A program made the translations under genes and the position numbers. A DNA stretch of 40,302 bases, taken from the NCBI GenBank assembly GCA_030605835.1, contig JAUWHO010000042.1, forward strand, positions 69,732-110,033, read 5' to 3'. The stretch's first letter is position 1. Each line of letters starts with the position of its first letter. The notes beneath the pieces were generated by a model. It did not search any database. It was not told the origin of the DNA and saw nothing but the letters and a program-made list of their open reading frames with translations. This document shows, one piece after another, positions 6,509 through 14,289 of the stretch. Source of the DNA: Candidatus Zixiibacteriota bacterium (GTDB taxonomy: Bacteria; Zixibacteria; MSB-5A5; DG-27).

Positions 6509-7795
6509 TCAACCCTCCAACTCTCTCTTTGCCTCTTCGACAGTTATGAGACCGGCCTCCTTCTTCTTGACGATGTTTTCGAGCTGAATCTTCTCCGCCT
6601 GTCTCTGCTGCAAAAGACCGAAGGTCTTGCGGTTGTCGAAGTGATACTCGCTCTCTAACTCGAAGCCGTGAAGTGCCAACTCGATCGAGTGCAACCACTC
6701 CATAAACCGCTTGGCCGCCCTCTGAACCGAGACGACGTTTCTCAAGACGATGTCGTATTTGAATTGGGCCCAGGTCTGGGTAGTGCCGTAAGAGTAGCCG
6801 AGCATAAAAGGGTCCAGATGACAGCCGGCACAGATGTCCTCGACCATGGCGCGATGAGTCAAATACCAGGAGGAGGTGTTTCCGCCGTGGCTGCTTGGCC
6901 CGATATATTTTATCTCGACATCGCTCCAGGTGATGGGGTTGTCGTCCGGCTCTAAGTTCTTAATCATCTCCACGGTGTCATCGAAGTACTTGTTGGCCCT
7001 CTCGATATACCCTTCCTCGGTCTCGGTGGAAAGACGCTCCGGAGGTTTTATGGAGATCTGCAGGCGATAGTAACCGGCATTGTGGGCCGCCTTCTGCATA
7101 TCGTCGACCAGTCGCTGTTCGATGCGGGCGACGAAGGGGATCGATTGCAATATGGAACGCCCCCGAGGGTCGGAGGCCTCACTGTCCAGACCGTGGTAGA
7201 AGGTGGAGGTGGGATTGAGCTTGATCTTTCTGTCTTCAATCACCTGGTAGATGTCCCATTCCCGGTCGCGGTTGGGAAAAAGCCTCAGGGTCTTTGCGTC
7301 AAGCAGGTAAAAGCGGTCTATCCGATCTCTGGCGGGAGTGAGCACTACCTCCCCACAAAATGCCCCATCGGTGAAAAGCGAGTTAAAGAACGCGCTCAAA
7401 AGCGAATCCCCGCCCCCAAACTTCTGGAAACTGTAAGGGAAGAGGCGACGATCTAAACCTTTAAGAACTCCGGTGGCCTCTTGCAACAGTCCCTGGTCAT
7501 CGCTCCCCTTCAGGGTGAAATACGTCGGTGCCGTCGCCAATCGAGCCCAGGTCCAGATGGCGGAGTTTAAGACCGGAATGTTGTTCCTCAAGAACCGATA
7601 TAGACCGATTCGGAAGCTGTGCCCATCTATCCCCTTGGGATTATAGTAATACCCCTCATCCAGATCGGGCTGGAAGCTTTCCCTGGAGACCGGCTTATTG
7701 GGGTATACTCGCCTGACAGATGGTGTGGTTCGCCCACTGACGGCCTCTTTAGAAAGGGCAATTCTTTTTTTGAGACTTGAAAGGAATCCTCTCAT
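6509..7795 (-). CDS. Phage portal protein
   Basis: A 428-residue protein with portal features: an N-terminal region with FLRNNIPVLNSAIWTWARLA, a central part with VVLTPARDRIDRFYLLDAKTL followed by FYHGLDSEASDPRGRS (the conserved portal region around the clip and stem), and a C-terminal helix ending KKKEAGLITVEEAKREL, the usual portal tail. Portals form the dodecameric ring at the capsid vertex and dock the terminase. The ATG at 7795 has GGAG five bases upstream. Portal and terminase are separated here by about 2.1 kb carrying a small phage gene and a toxin-antitoxin cassette instead of being adjacent. No protease, capsid or tail gene follows. Confidence 0.85.
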   Translation of the reverse strand: MRGFLSSLKKRIALSKEAVSGRTTPSVRRVYPNKPVSRESFQPDLDEGYYYNPKGIDGHSFRIGLYRFLRNNIPVLNSAIWTWARLATAPTYFTLKGSDDQGLLQEATGVLKGLDRRLFPYSFQKFGGGDSLLSAFFNSLFTDGAFCGEVVLTPARDRIDRFYLLDAKTLRLFPNRDREWDIYQVIEDRKIKLNPTSTFYHGLDSEASDPRGRSILQSIPFVARIEQRLVDDMQKAAHNAGYYRLQISIKPPERLSTETEEGYIERANKYFDDTVEMIKNLEPDDNPITWSDVEIKYIGPSSHGGNTSSWYLTHRAMVEDICAGCHLDPFMLGYSYGTTQTWAQFKYDIVLRNVVSVQRAAKRFMEWLHSIELALHGFELESEYHFDNRKTFGLLQQRQAEKIQLENIVKKKEAGLITVEEAKRELEG

Positions 7796-8022
7796 ATTTG
7801 CTCCAGATATGTGGATTTACAGCCTACGATCAGCCGCTGAGAAATTCTTATATGGATTTTGAAGCTTCGCAACCGTTCCGGTCTACTCTTCCCTCTCCCA
7901 TAAATGCCTCTCCCTTCAGAAACACCATCGATTGTATATTCCTTCATGAAGTCGTCGCTGAGTGGTGGCCGTTGACCAGTTCATCGTGATCCCCCGCGTT
8001 TTTCAAGGAGACAGGGGACCGG

Positions 8023-8050
8023 AAAGAATAGCCGGGGCATTCTTGCCCCG
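8023..8050. repeat. Dispersed hairpin repeat, copy 1 (AAAGAATAGC-CGGGGCA type)
   Basis: AAAGAATAGC is followed by a perfect stem CGGGGCA/TGCCCCG with loop TTCT. A nearly identical copy, with loop TTCC and an 8-bp stem, is at 31756-31784. It has no T run and belongs to the tetraloop hairpins scattered through this window. Confidence 0.6.
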
Positions 8051-8194
8051 ATCCCGGTGTCTTGAGGCCCTGATCCAAGTGCGGTCAGGTATTCCCCGTA
8101 CGGGTCATACTAGCATGAGGATGAGGTCATCTCCACCCCTTTCGTCATCGCTCTCGCCATCTTCGGAAAAGCAGTCGCCAGGACGATTTTTCCC

Positions 8195-8223
8195 TTGACA
8201 ACGGGCTGGCAGTTCAGTAAATT
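8195..8223 (+). promoter_or_regulatory. Sigma-70-type promoter of the secretin unit
   Basis: TTGACA, 17 bases, TAAATT. It precedes the secretin gene by about 290 bases. The -35/-10 pair is the same as in the Panacea promoter at 2948-2975. Confidence 0.6.
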
Positions 8224-8409
8224 AAGAGTGAAACAGTTGGTTTAGCGGGCAGAGGGATTGTCAAATAGTCCAACACCAGAACCGCTAACGTGGGGTTTGT
8301 TGCTGATGGAGTTCTCTTTTTCTGCGCGCAGAGTACGGATTTCGTTAGAGCTTCAGGGTCGTCGAGGCATCTCCAGGTTGTCAGAAAATGAAGGCGGCGA
8401 GAATTGTCA

Positions 8410-8517
8410 ATGGGAAGACTTATAGAAGTGCCGGGCAAGATCGCCCGGTTAGCTGAACTGCTTATAACCAAAAATCCAGAGCTCATCAGGGATAGCGAGC
8501 TGAATCTCGATGTTTGA
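8410..8517 (+). CDS. Possible 35-residue leader ORF overlapping the secretin start
   Basis: Reads MGRLIEVPGKIARLAELL and ends ELNLDV, with a balanced protein-like composition. Its TGA stop overlaps the TTG start of the secretin gene (TTGA), a layout repeated at dinB. There is no clear ribosome site. It may be a coupling peptide or the tail of a decayed gene; the in-frame stop upstream is near 8387. Confidence 0.3.
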   Translation: MGRLIEVPGKIARLAELLITKNPELIRDSELNLDV

Positions 8518-10148
8518 AGGAATCGCAACACGAAAACGCGCCCATGGCTTGGTCATCTTGTCACCGTAGATTTGCCGGCTTAATTCTCGCTATCTGTATG
8601 TCGGTCTTACTCATCAGCTCCGAAAGAGTCCTCTCACAACTTGCAACTTTCGAGTGCAATACTCGTTACGAAACCTGCAAGTCGCTGTATAAAGAAAAGA
8701 GATTCAGCGAAAGCGCCGCCCTCCTGGGGAGAACCCTACAGCTTCATCCGGAGTGCGAAAACGGCGAAATGCACCTCCTCCTGGGACGATGCTATCTTTC
8801 TCTGTCGAAGATAGATGAAGCCGAGGATGAATTCCGCATTGTCACCCTGAGCTTCCCGTCAACGAAGGCTGCGGCTTCTGCTCTGGAGGAGCTTTTCCTT
8901 CTAAGACAGCGCGAGGAAAAGACAACCTCATCTGACTCGTTAGCTCTTCAAGCCCAAGTCTTTCTTGACAGCAGTAGTCTTATCTCCCAGGAGATCGAAC
9001 AGCCCCTGGTGAGCAACATCTTCTTCGAGACCGACATCCGCCAGGTCTTAACCGACATCTCCCAGCAGACCGCCATCCCCATCATCCCGGACAACACCGT
9101 TCAGGGATTAGTGACTTATGAGGCCATTGACGTCCCTCTGGAGGAGGCTCTGCTGGCGGTTCTCACTCCCTTAGGTTTTTCCTACAGATGGACCGGCACT
9201 TATTATCTTGTGGGCACTGCTTCCCCGGATCAGCCCTCTTTTGTGGCTTTGAGTGAGACCAGAGTCTATAAGCCCAACTACCTGAAGGTAACCGAGGTCA
9301 AAGATCTGCTCTCCTCCTTTTACGAGCCATACATCAGCCTGAGCAAAGAGGTCAACAGCATGACCGTCACCGGCTCCCCCCAGCTTCTGGCCCGCTTTGA
9401 GGAAGACGTTGCCAAAATCGACTGCCCCCCGGGGCAGGTGATGATCGAGGCCGTGATCATGGAGATCTCCCACGAGGTCCTGGTTAAGATGGGCATAGAT
9501 TGGAGCGCCATCGGGACTGCCGGCAAACAGGCTTTGAGCGTTGTCACCGACCATACGAATGTCCTTGACAAGTCCCTGGGAATTGATTATAGTGAGACTG
9601 ACTTCAAACTTGGCAAGTATCGCTTCGATCTCACTGCTACACTTGAGGCTTTAGTGCAGACTGGCGACGCCGACATTCGGGCAAACCCGAGCATCAGCAC
9701 CCTTGACGGTCAGAAAGCCACCATCGACATTGGCCGCGAGGAGTGGTTCGAGCTTATCACTACCGGATATATGGGATACCAGTACGCCAACCTTCAGTCA
9801 ATCAAGTCCGGCATAATCCTTAACATCACCCCATACATCGCAGAGGGAGGCGAGATAACGGTTATGATCGAGCCGGAGGTTTCGGATGTTACCTCCCGGG
9901 GCGCCACCGGATATCCGGTCATCAGCAAAAGGTCGGTCTCGACCACGGTGCGGGTGCGCGATGGAGAGACCATTACCATCGGTGGTCTGGCATTTCATAG
10001 CAAAACGGTGATCCGAAAAAAGATTCCCTTACTTGGGAGTATTCCTTTTTTGGGATATATTTTTCGATACAATGAGGAGGAGAAAGAAGAGCGTGAGGTG
10101 GTGGTTTTCATCACTCCGCACATTTTGGAGATGGGGGTTTCTCGATAA
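8514..10148 (+). CDS. Secretin (type II/IV pilus outer-membrane channel family)
   Basis: A 544-residue secretin. An N-terminal signal segment (LILAICMSVLLISS) is followed by a short TPR-like region (about 45-120), an N0/STN-like domain (IFFETDIRQVLTDISQQ to TYYLVGT), one N1-like domain with VKDLLSSFYEPYISL, and the secretin core with VMIEAVIMEIS, ANPSISTLDGQKATIDIG and the C-terminal VRVRDGETITIGGL...IPLLGSIPFLGYIFR...VVVFITPHI signature. Secretins form multimeric outer-membrane gates. TTG at 8514 overlaps a small ORF stop; ATG at 8544 is an alternative. No GspE-like ATPase, inner-membrane platform or pseudopilin gene is adjacent, so it either serves a distant machine or works with the secreted proteins downstream. 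Confidence 0.93.
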   Translation: MKESQHENAPMAWSSCHRRFAGLILAICMSVLLISSERVLSQLATFECNTRYETCKSLYKEKRFSESAALLGRTLQLHPECENGEMHLLLGRCYLSLSKIDEAEDEFRIVTLSFPSTKAAASALEELFLLRQREEKTTSSDSLALQAQVFLDSSSLISQEIEQPLVSNIFFETDIRQVLTDISQQTAIPIIPDNTVQGLVTYEAIDVPLEEALLAVLTPLGFSYRWTGTYYLVGTASPDQPSFVALSETRVYKPNYLKVTEVKDLLSSFYEPYISLSKEVNSMTVTGSPQLLARFEEDVAKIDCPPGQVMIEAVIMEISHEVLVKMGIDWSAIGTAGKQALSVVTDHTNVLDKSLGIDYSETDFKLGKYRFDLTATLEALVQTGDADIRANPSISTLDGQKATIDIGREEWFELITTGYMGYQYANLQSIKSGIILNITPYIAEGGEITVMIEPEVSDVTSRGATGYPVISKRSVSTTVRVRDGETITIGGLAFHSKTVIRKKIPLLGSIPFLGYIFRYNEEEKEEREVVVFITPHILEMGVSR

Positions 10149-10509
10149 AAAACGAGCCGGGTGCTTGGCCGCGCACAGACCGAGGGCACTCGACTCGTCC
10201 CAACCGGACCCTCCGTTCGGAAGGCCCAGCGGTATTGTCAAGATACTGCTGGTGAAATCTATTGGCAAGGGAAATCTCGGGGTTGAATAAAAGGTATGTT
10301 CGTCCCGGGGTTCCCTCCCAATAGATCTATCGGGACAATCCCAAATAGTTTAACGATAGATTGCGGGGCAAAGTTCCACTTTTGAGAATGTTTTTTGCCT
10401 CGCAGGTTGAACCGGAGGAAGATGACCTCCACGGCATCTTGCTCAGGCGATTGAGTAACTGAAAAGATGATAACACTTCAAAGATTTTCTTCCCTACCAG
10501 GCCGGGCGT
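10149..10509 (+). other. Gap after the secretin gene
   Basis: I see no gene and no convincing promoter. A GTCCCG/CGGGAC inverted repeat spans about 10303-10337. This gap and the structured segment that follows separate the secretin from the secreted-protein genes by 541 bases. Confidence 0.4.
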
Positions 10510-10682
10510 CCGGTGAGCTTGAATTATTTGGGCTCACTGGCCGGGCACGTTTTGGCACGGGAGGAAAAAACGGAACCGCCCCGGGGGTTACTTCTTGGAA
10601 CACGCCCCCGGGTGCGGCGCCTGTGGACTGTGACGGCCGCGCCACAGCCACATAAAAATTAAACTACGGAAGAAAGGAGGTG
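10510..10682 (+). promoter_or_regulatory. Structured 5' leader with three hairpins and a full-length Shine-Dalgarno sequence
   Basis: Three hairpins follow one another: CCGGTGAGC (10510-10518) with GCTCACTGG (10532-10540); a GC-rich stem CCGCcCCGGGGG (10576-10587) with CCCCCGGgtGCGG (10605-10617); and CTGTGG (10621-10626) with CCACAG (10642-10647). Then comes AGAAAGGAGGTG at 10671-10682, a 12-base match to the 3' end of 16S rRNA, 7 bases before the ATG. It matches no riboswitch class I can recall. The next gene is probably highly expressed, and the leader may stabilise or control its mRNA. Confidence 0.45.
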
Positions 10683-10689
10683 TTCCAAG

Positions 10690-11358
10690 ATGAAAAACAT
10701 TCTTGTATTCGCGCTTATGCTGGCATTTCCGCTAACGAGTGCTGTGGCCGACCCGGTCCAAGGCCCGTTACCTCCAGGGGGATGGGGGACGGACTGCGAC
10801 AACTGGATCCAGTATACCGACCCGTGGGCCAGTGGACACTTGATCTACGACCCTCTTTACTCGGGTGGCGACGGTTGGATGGTGTGTCCCGGGTGCGACC
10901 CAGTTGTATGGCCAGCGTTGGACATCGAAATGTGGATTGAGATGGAGTGCATTCTGACGTGGGCTGAGACACACGCGAAGATCCACCGTTTCTCTGACTA
11001 CAACGATTTTTACCTCTATTTCCACGGGACCAGCGCTTGCAACAACGGACAGTACATCATTACCACCCCGCCGGATTCCATCGGGAGTCTGAACTACTTG
11101 CCCTTCTATGTGGACATGTTTGGACGCACCGGTCCCAGCTACGGAACGGACATTCCTCTGACGTGGGAAGCCAGCGTGGACGGGGGTGCCTACGCCCTGA
11201 TGGTAGACGGTACCGCAGGCGCCAAGCAGTTCCTGGTTGACGCTTGTGACCACTATTTCACCATTAGGATTCTTGTTGACGTGGAGTACCACCAGGAAGA
11301 CGGTTATTACTACCTTGGTGGTCCGGGCTGCACCATCTGTCCAGCAGTGCCGCTGTAA
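10690..11358 (+). CDS. Secreted protein, putative major subunit of a secretin-linked locus
   Basis: 222 residues with a clear Sec signal peptide (MKNILVFALMLAFPLTSAVA, cleavage expected after A20) and a mature, aromatic, Cys-containing, beta-rich chain. Its C-terminal 80 residues align with those of the protein at 13184-13858: both share Y..DIPLTWE.S..GG and end in a GYY.L strand, so the two are paralogous domains. The 12-base ribosome site and structured leader suggest strong expression, as expected for a structural subunit. I do not recognise the family. An attenuator-like hairpin follows the stop codon. Neighbours are the secretin upstream and a chaperone-like protein downstream. Confidence 0.8.
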   Translation: MKNILVFALMLAFPLTSAVADPVQGPLPPGGWGTDCDNWIQYTDPWASGHLIYDPLYSGGDGWMVCPGCDPVVWPALDIEMWIEMECILTWAETHAKIHRFSDYNDFYLYFHGTSACNNGQYIITTPPDSIGSLNYLPFYVDMFGRTGPSYGTDIPLTWEASVDGGAYALMVDGTAGAKQFLVDACDHYFTIRILVDVEYHQEDGYYYLGGPGCTICPAVPL

Positions 11359-11380
11359 GTCGACTTGACTGACCCTAATT

Positions 11381-11414
11381 CCGGCCAAGGCCCGGTTGGC
11401 TGGAATGGGGTTTT
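11381..11414 (+). terminator. Possible attenuator hairpin between secreted-protein genes
   Basis: CC-G-GCCAA (11381-11388) pairs with TTGGC-T-GG (11396-11403) across a GGCCCGG loop, followed ten bases later by TTTT. A partial terminator here would raise the level of the upstream subunit relative to the downstream chaperone-like gene. Confidence 0.4.
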
Positions 11415-11476
11415 ATGAGCTGAAGGCGCACCAAGAATTGGAATATGCTGAGGCGCTTTTAACAAGAGTTAGTGAG

Positions 11477-13153
11477 ATGAATGGCAAAAGATATCCTTCT
11501 CATTTGCGTTGGTCATGGTGTTGTTTTCTTACGGTTGCATTGCATCTGGTTTTGGCCTCAAGCGTATTAGGACAAGCCTCCATCATCCCGCTACTACAGG
11601 AAATATCCATGAGCCGGGGTGGAAGAACTCGTTTTCAACTTAGAATGGGCAACCGCACGGCCGAGGCCCTGACCTTTTCGATGCACGCTTATGACTTTGA
11701 TATCAATGAGAACGGGATGCCTTTTGCAAGCGTGGAGGAGACCGAGTGGAGTTGTGCTGATTGGATAACTTTTACCCCGCAAACTTTTGAACTGCAAGGG
11801 GATGGAACGCAAATAGTCGAGGGTCTGGTTCGCGCCCCGAAAGACGCGCAGGGGGCTTACTATGCATTCATAACTTCTGATTTCCGGACCCCCACGAAAC
11901 CATTGAGTTTCGGTGAAGGGGATGAGTCTCAAATTCAGCTGCAGTTGGGACGGGCAGTGTCTTCGGTTCTGATGGTAACCCTACGGTCGAGCAAGAATTA
12001 CGTCCAGTTGGAACCTGACACCCTTATTCTGACGTCGGGCCAGAGCGCTTCTTTTGATGTTGCGCTGGACCCGGCTGTGCAGGGCAGTGCTAACGTCTGG
12101 GAGGTTACCTTGCTGGTGGCGAACACCGGCAACGTCCACACTGTGGCCCGGGGAGATGTGAGCATCTGGACTGAGGACATGCGAGTCGTGGAAAGGGCGA
12201 AGTTATTGGCCGGTAAGGGCTATGTCCTACCCGGGAAAAGCCGACTCTTCAACGCTCAGGGCACGAAGGCTCTGGACGATGGAATCTATATGGTCAAGGT
12301 CTCGATCCGAACCCGGGAAGGGAAGTTCGTCCAGGGATCGTTTCCATATTCGATCATTCACGGCAAGTCGATTCCAGGGGCCGCATCAGAAGCCATTCGG
12401 GCACTCGTTCAAGCGTCGATGCCCCGCTTTTCGATTTCAGAACGCCTGATAGATTTCAAGGTCAGCCCCAAGAGCACCAGAACAAGAGGCATCAGGCTCG
12501 CCAATCATCTATCAGACACTCTATCAATTTACGCAAAGGTAGTATCTTGGTCCATAAGTGACAGTGGTAAGGTTGTTCTCAACCCCGATGAATCGGACGT
12601 GGTCAAACCCTGTGTATCTTGGATAAGCGTATCGCCTAGCCCAATTTTGCTACCGCCCAAAAGGTCTGGAACGGCAAAAGTAAGGGTGACTGCTCCGGAA
12701 CAACTCGACGGTGAATATTATGCAGCTGTTATCTTTCAAACCTCGAATTCTGAACCTGCGCTCCCGACAGAATTGCTGTTAGGTCGAACTGCTCTGGTAA
12801 CGGTTTCATCCTCAAGGAACCTGGAATATAGGGCCGATATAGAATCCGTTACTTACCAGCTAATTAGTCCCATGCTGCGAGGATTCGTTGTCAATGTTGC
12901 AAATAACGGCAATGTACATTGTTTCGTCTCGGGAAAATTGGAACTTTATGATAGACAGTGGAATCTTGTCATGGAACCCATCACTTTTGGCGGGACACGC
13001 CATTATATTCTACCTCAAAGGGTCCGGGGCTATTTCGTAGCGTGCCCCGGTGCATTGGAGCCGGGAAGGTACGAGGCAGTTGTAAAAGTGGAGTACCATG
13101 AGGAGGCCGCTCCTCTCATCTCCAAAGTCTATTTCGAGTCAAAAGGGAAATGA
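11477..13153 (+). CDS. Secreted protein with duplicated PapD/DUF916-like beta-sandwich regions
   Basis: About 558 residues from ATG 11477, which begins a plausible signal peptide (basic start, then CCFLTVALHLVLASSVLGQA). In-frame starts at 11396 and 11405 lie in or next to a hairpin and would put 24-27 hydrophilic residues before the signal. The mature chain has two similar halves: IIPLLQEISMSRGG..FQLRMGNRTAEALTF with WITFTPQTFELQGDGTQ, and FSISERLIDFKVSPKS...WISVSPSPILLPPKRSG. The pattern of a conserved strand, then 'W-I-x-x-x-P' and a G-x-Y-Y-A strand, recalls periplasmic pilus chaperones and DUF916 surface proteins. A role in handling or displaying the neighbouring subunits is inferred. 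Confidence 0.7.
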   Translation: MNGKRYPSHLRWSWCCFLTVALHLVLASSVLGQASIIPLLQEISMSRGGRTRFQLRMGNRTAEALTFSMHAYDFDINENGMPFASVEETEWSCADWITFTPQTFELQGDGTQIVEGLVRAPKDAQGAYYAFITSDFRTPTKPLSFGEGDESQIQLQLGRAVSSVLMVTLRSSKNYVQLEPDTLILTSGQSASFDVALDPAVQGSANVWEVTLLVANTGNVHTVARGDVSIWTEDMRVVERAKLLAGKGYVLPGKSRLFNAQGTKALDDGIYMVKVSIRTREGKFVQGSFPYSIIHGKSIPGAASEAIRALVQASMPRFSISERLIDFKVSPKSTRTRGIRLANHLSDTLSIYAKVVSWSISDSGKVVLNPDESDVVKPCVSWISVSPSPILLPPKRSGTAKVRVTAPEQLDGEYYAAVIFQTSNSEPALPTELLLGRTALVTVSSSRNLEYRADIESVTYQLISPMLRGFVVNVANNGNVHCFVSGKLELYDRQWNLVMEPITFGGTRHYILPQRVRGYFVACPGALEPGRYEAVVKVEYHEEAAPLISKVYFESKGK

Positions 13154-13183
13154 AGCGGATCACTCCAATTCAGATGACCAAGA

Positions 13184-13858
13184 ATGGAACGGATGAGGAA
13201 CAATACTGAGTTAGCTTTCTCGATCTTCCTAACGAGAATCTTCCTTTTTTTGACGGTCGTACTGGTTTGCATGCTGCTCACCTCGCCCCAGCAAGCGATC
13301 TCCGGGCAGAAGATCAAAAAAGCAGAAGGAGTGGGTATTAAGGCAGCAAAGAACATCTCCAAAGTAACCCACTTCACCCCCGCATCCTCAACCTGGGGAA
13401 CTCAGACTCCTCCATTGGTCGATTTCCCTTACGAAGTCGATAAACCCGCCTCGATGGAATTCAACCTGGACTGGACGAACTATCAGATTCATCAGGTCAC
13501 CAATGATTCTGAGATCGAAATCATTCTATCCGGTAATGTAACTTCATCAAATAGTCTATTCTGGACTCTCACTACTGCCTCTCCTCAACCTGGCGCCCCG
13601 CCCAGTCTATTCTTCATCGAACAGGCATTTGCCGGAACTGGGTCGGAGTACAGCGCGGATATTCCCCTGACCTGGGAAATCTCTCTGAATGGCGGTCCCT
13701 TCAGCCCAATGACCATTCAGCCGGATAACAGCCTGTCGGTTACCTTCCCCAGCGGCTCTCATAGCTTCAAGGTGCGCATCACCGGCGCCCCCCAGCATCA
13801 GCAGGCGAATGGCTACTATCAGCTTGTCTTGTCGCAAAGCCTTATCCCATCGCTATAG
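13184..13858 (+). CDS. Secreted protein paralogous to the subunit at 10690
   Basis: 224 residues with an N-terminal hydrophobic export signal (IFLFLTVVLVCMLLTS). The C-terminal domain (EYSADIPLTWEISLNGG to NGYYQL) is homologous by eye to the domain ending the 10690 protein. The middle holds a strand-rich segment (IEIILSGNVTSSNSLFWTLTT). There is no cysteine pattern like that of its paralogue. It follows the chaperone-like gene by 30 bases and precedes a strong terminator, so it is the last gene of the unit and might be a minor or tip component. ATG 13184 or 13193 may be the start; ribosome sites are weak. Confidence 0.75.
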   Translation: MERMRNNTELAFSIFLTRIFLFLTVVLVCMLLTSPQQAISGQKIKKAEGVGIKAAKNISKVTHFTPASSTWGTQTPPLVDFPYEVDKPASMEFNLDWTNYQIHQVTNDSEIEIILSGNVTSSNSLFWTLTTASPQPGAPPSLFFIEQAFAGTGSEYSADIPLTWEISLNGGPFSPMTIQPDNSLSVTFPSGSHSFKVRITGAPQHQQANGYYQLVLSQSLIPSL

Positions 13859-13885
13859 TGAAGACCCATAAGGGGTTGGCTTAAG

Positions 13886-13910
13886 CCGGGGAAGGCGCCC
13901 CGGTTTTTTT
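13886..13910 (+). terminator. Rho-independent terminator of the secretin-linked unit
   Basis: CCGGGG/CCCCGG stem with loop AAGGCG, followed by seven T, 28 bases after the last gene of the locus. Confidence 0.9.
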
Positions 13911-13942
13911 ATCCCCACAAAGAAAAAAACAGAAGATTTCCC

Positions 13943-13971
13943 TTGACAACTGCACTAATGTGCAGTATATT
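13943..13971 (+). promoter_or_regulatory. Promoter with LexA-type operator in its spacer, upstream of the dinB pair
   Basis: TTGACA (13943-13948), a 17-base spacer and TATATT (13966-13971) form a near-ideal promoter. The spacer holds the perfect palindrome CTGCACTAATGTGCAG (13950-13965), ending directly at the -10 box. It fits TGCNC-N4-GTGCA, which I recall as the LexA box reported for Fibrobacter succinogenes. Because the unit encodes DNA polymerase IV, SOS control by LexA is the natural reading. No lexA gene is in the window. Confidence 0.8.
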
Positions 13972-14040
13972 ATTGCCGAGGATATAGATGTCAGAGGGCT
14001 CAAGCTTCCGAGTCCTTTCCAGGACTCAGGTCTGTTTCCT

Positions 14041-14289
14041 ATGGCAACGAGGATAAATCAAATCGTGAGCGTCGGGGCGATATTTGAGAAAGGTAAAATC
14101 AAGCCGGCCTGGATAAAGTGGAACGGCCGAGTCTTTAAAATAGACCAGATCCCCTACCGCTGGCTCACAAACGAGGGGGCAGCCGAGATCATAAATTTCT
14201 CGGTCGTCTCCGGAGCGAACCTGTTCCATCTAACTTACAACCTCAGAAACCAGCAGTGGACCCTGATGGAGGTGGAGGATTACATTTGA
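14041..14289 (+). CDS. Small DUF6504-like protein encoded ahead of DNA polymerase IV
   Basis: 82 residues from ATG 14041; an open frame reaches 13960, but that lies in the promoter. The sequence has the pattern of small proteins linked to translesion polymerases (DUF6504-like): PAWIKWNGRVFKIDQIPYRW in the first half and FHLTYNLRNQQWTLMEVED at the end, i.e. a 'W-x-G-R' strand and a late 'x-W-x-L-x-x-V-x-D' strand. Its stop codon overlaps the TTG start of dinB, so the two are translationally coupled under the SOS-type promoter. The function of the family is unknown; a role in modulating the polymerase is inferred from linkage alone. Confidence 0.6.
   Translation: MATRINQIVSVGAIFEKGKIKPAWIKWNGRVFKIDQIPYRWLTNEGAAEIINFSVVSGANLFHLTYNLRNQQWTLMEVEDYI

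Larger units (their letters stand above)
7796..8409. other. Divergent intergenic region between portal and secretin genes
   Basis: It holds the upstream region of the portal gene, one copy of the CCGGGGCA hairpin repeat (8023-8050) and a good promoter for the secretin unit (8195-8223). Between 8224 and 8409 short stretches look protein-like in different frames, with stops between them, which may be a decayed gene, but no family is recognisable. Confidence 0.45.

Noticed and set aside
8214-8531. 105-codon minus-strand frame upstream of the secretin
   Set aside because: Its composition is typical of non-coding sequence, and it overlaps the secretin leader and promoter region.
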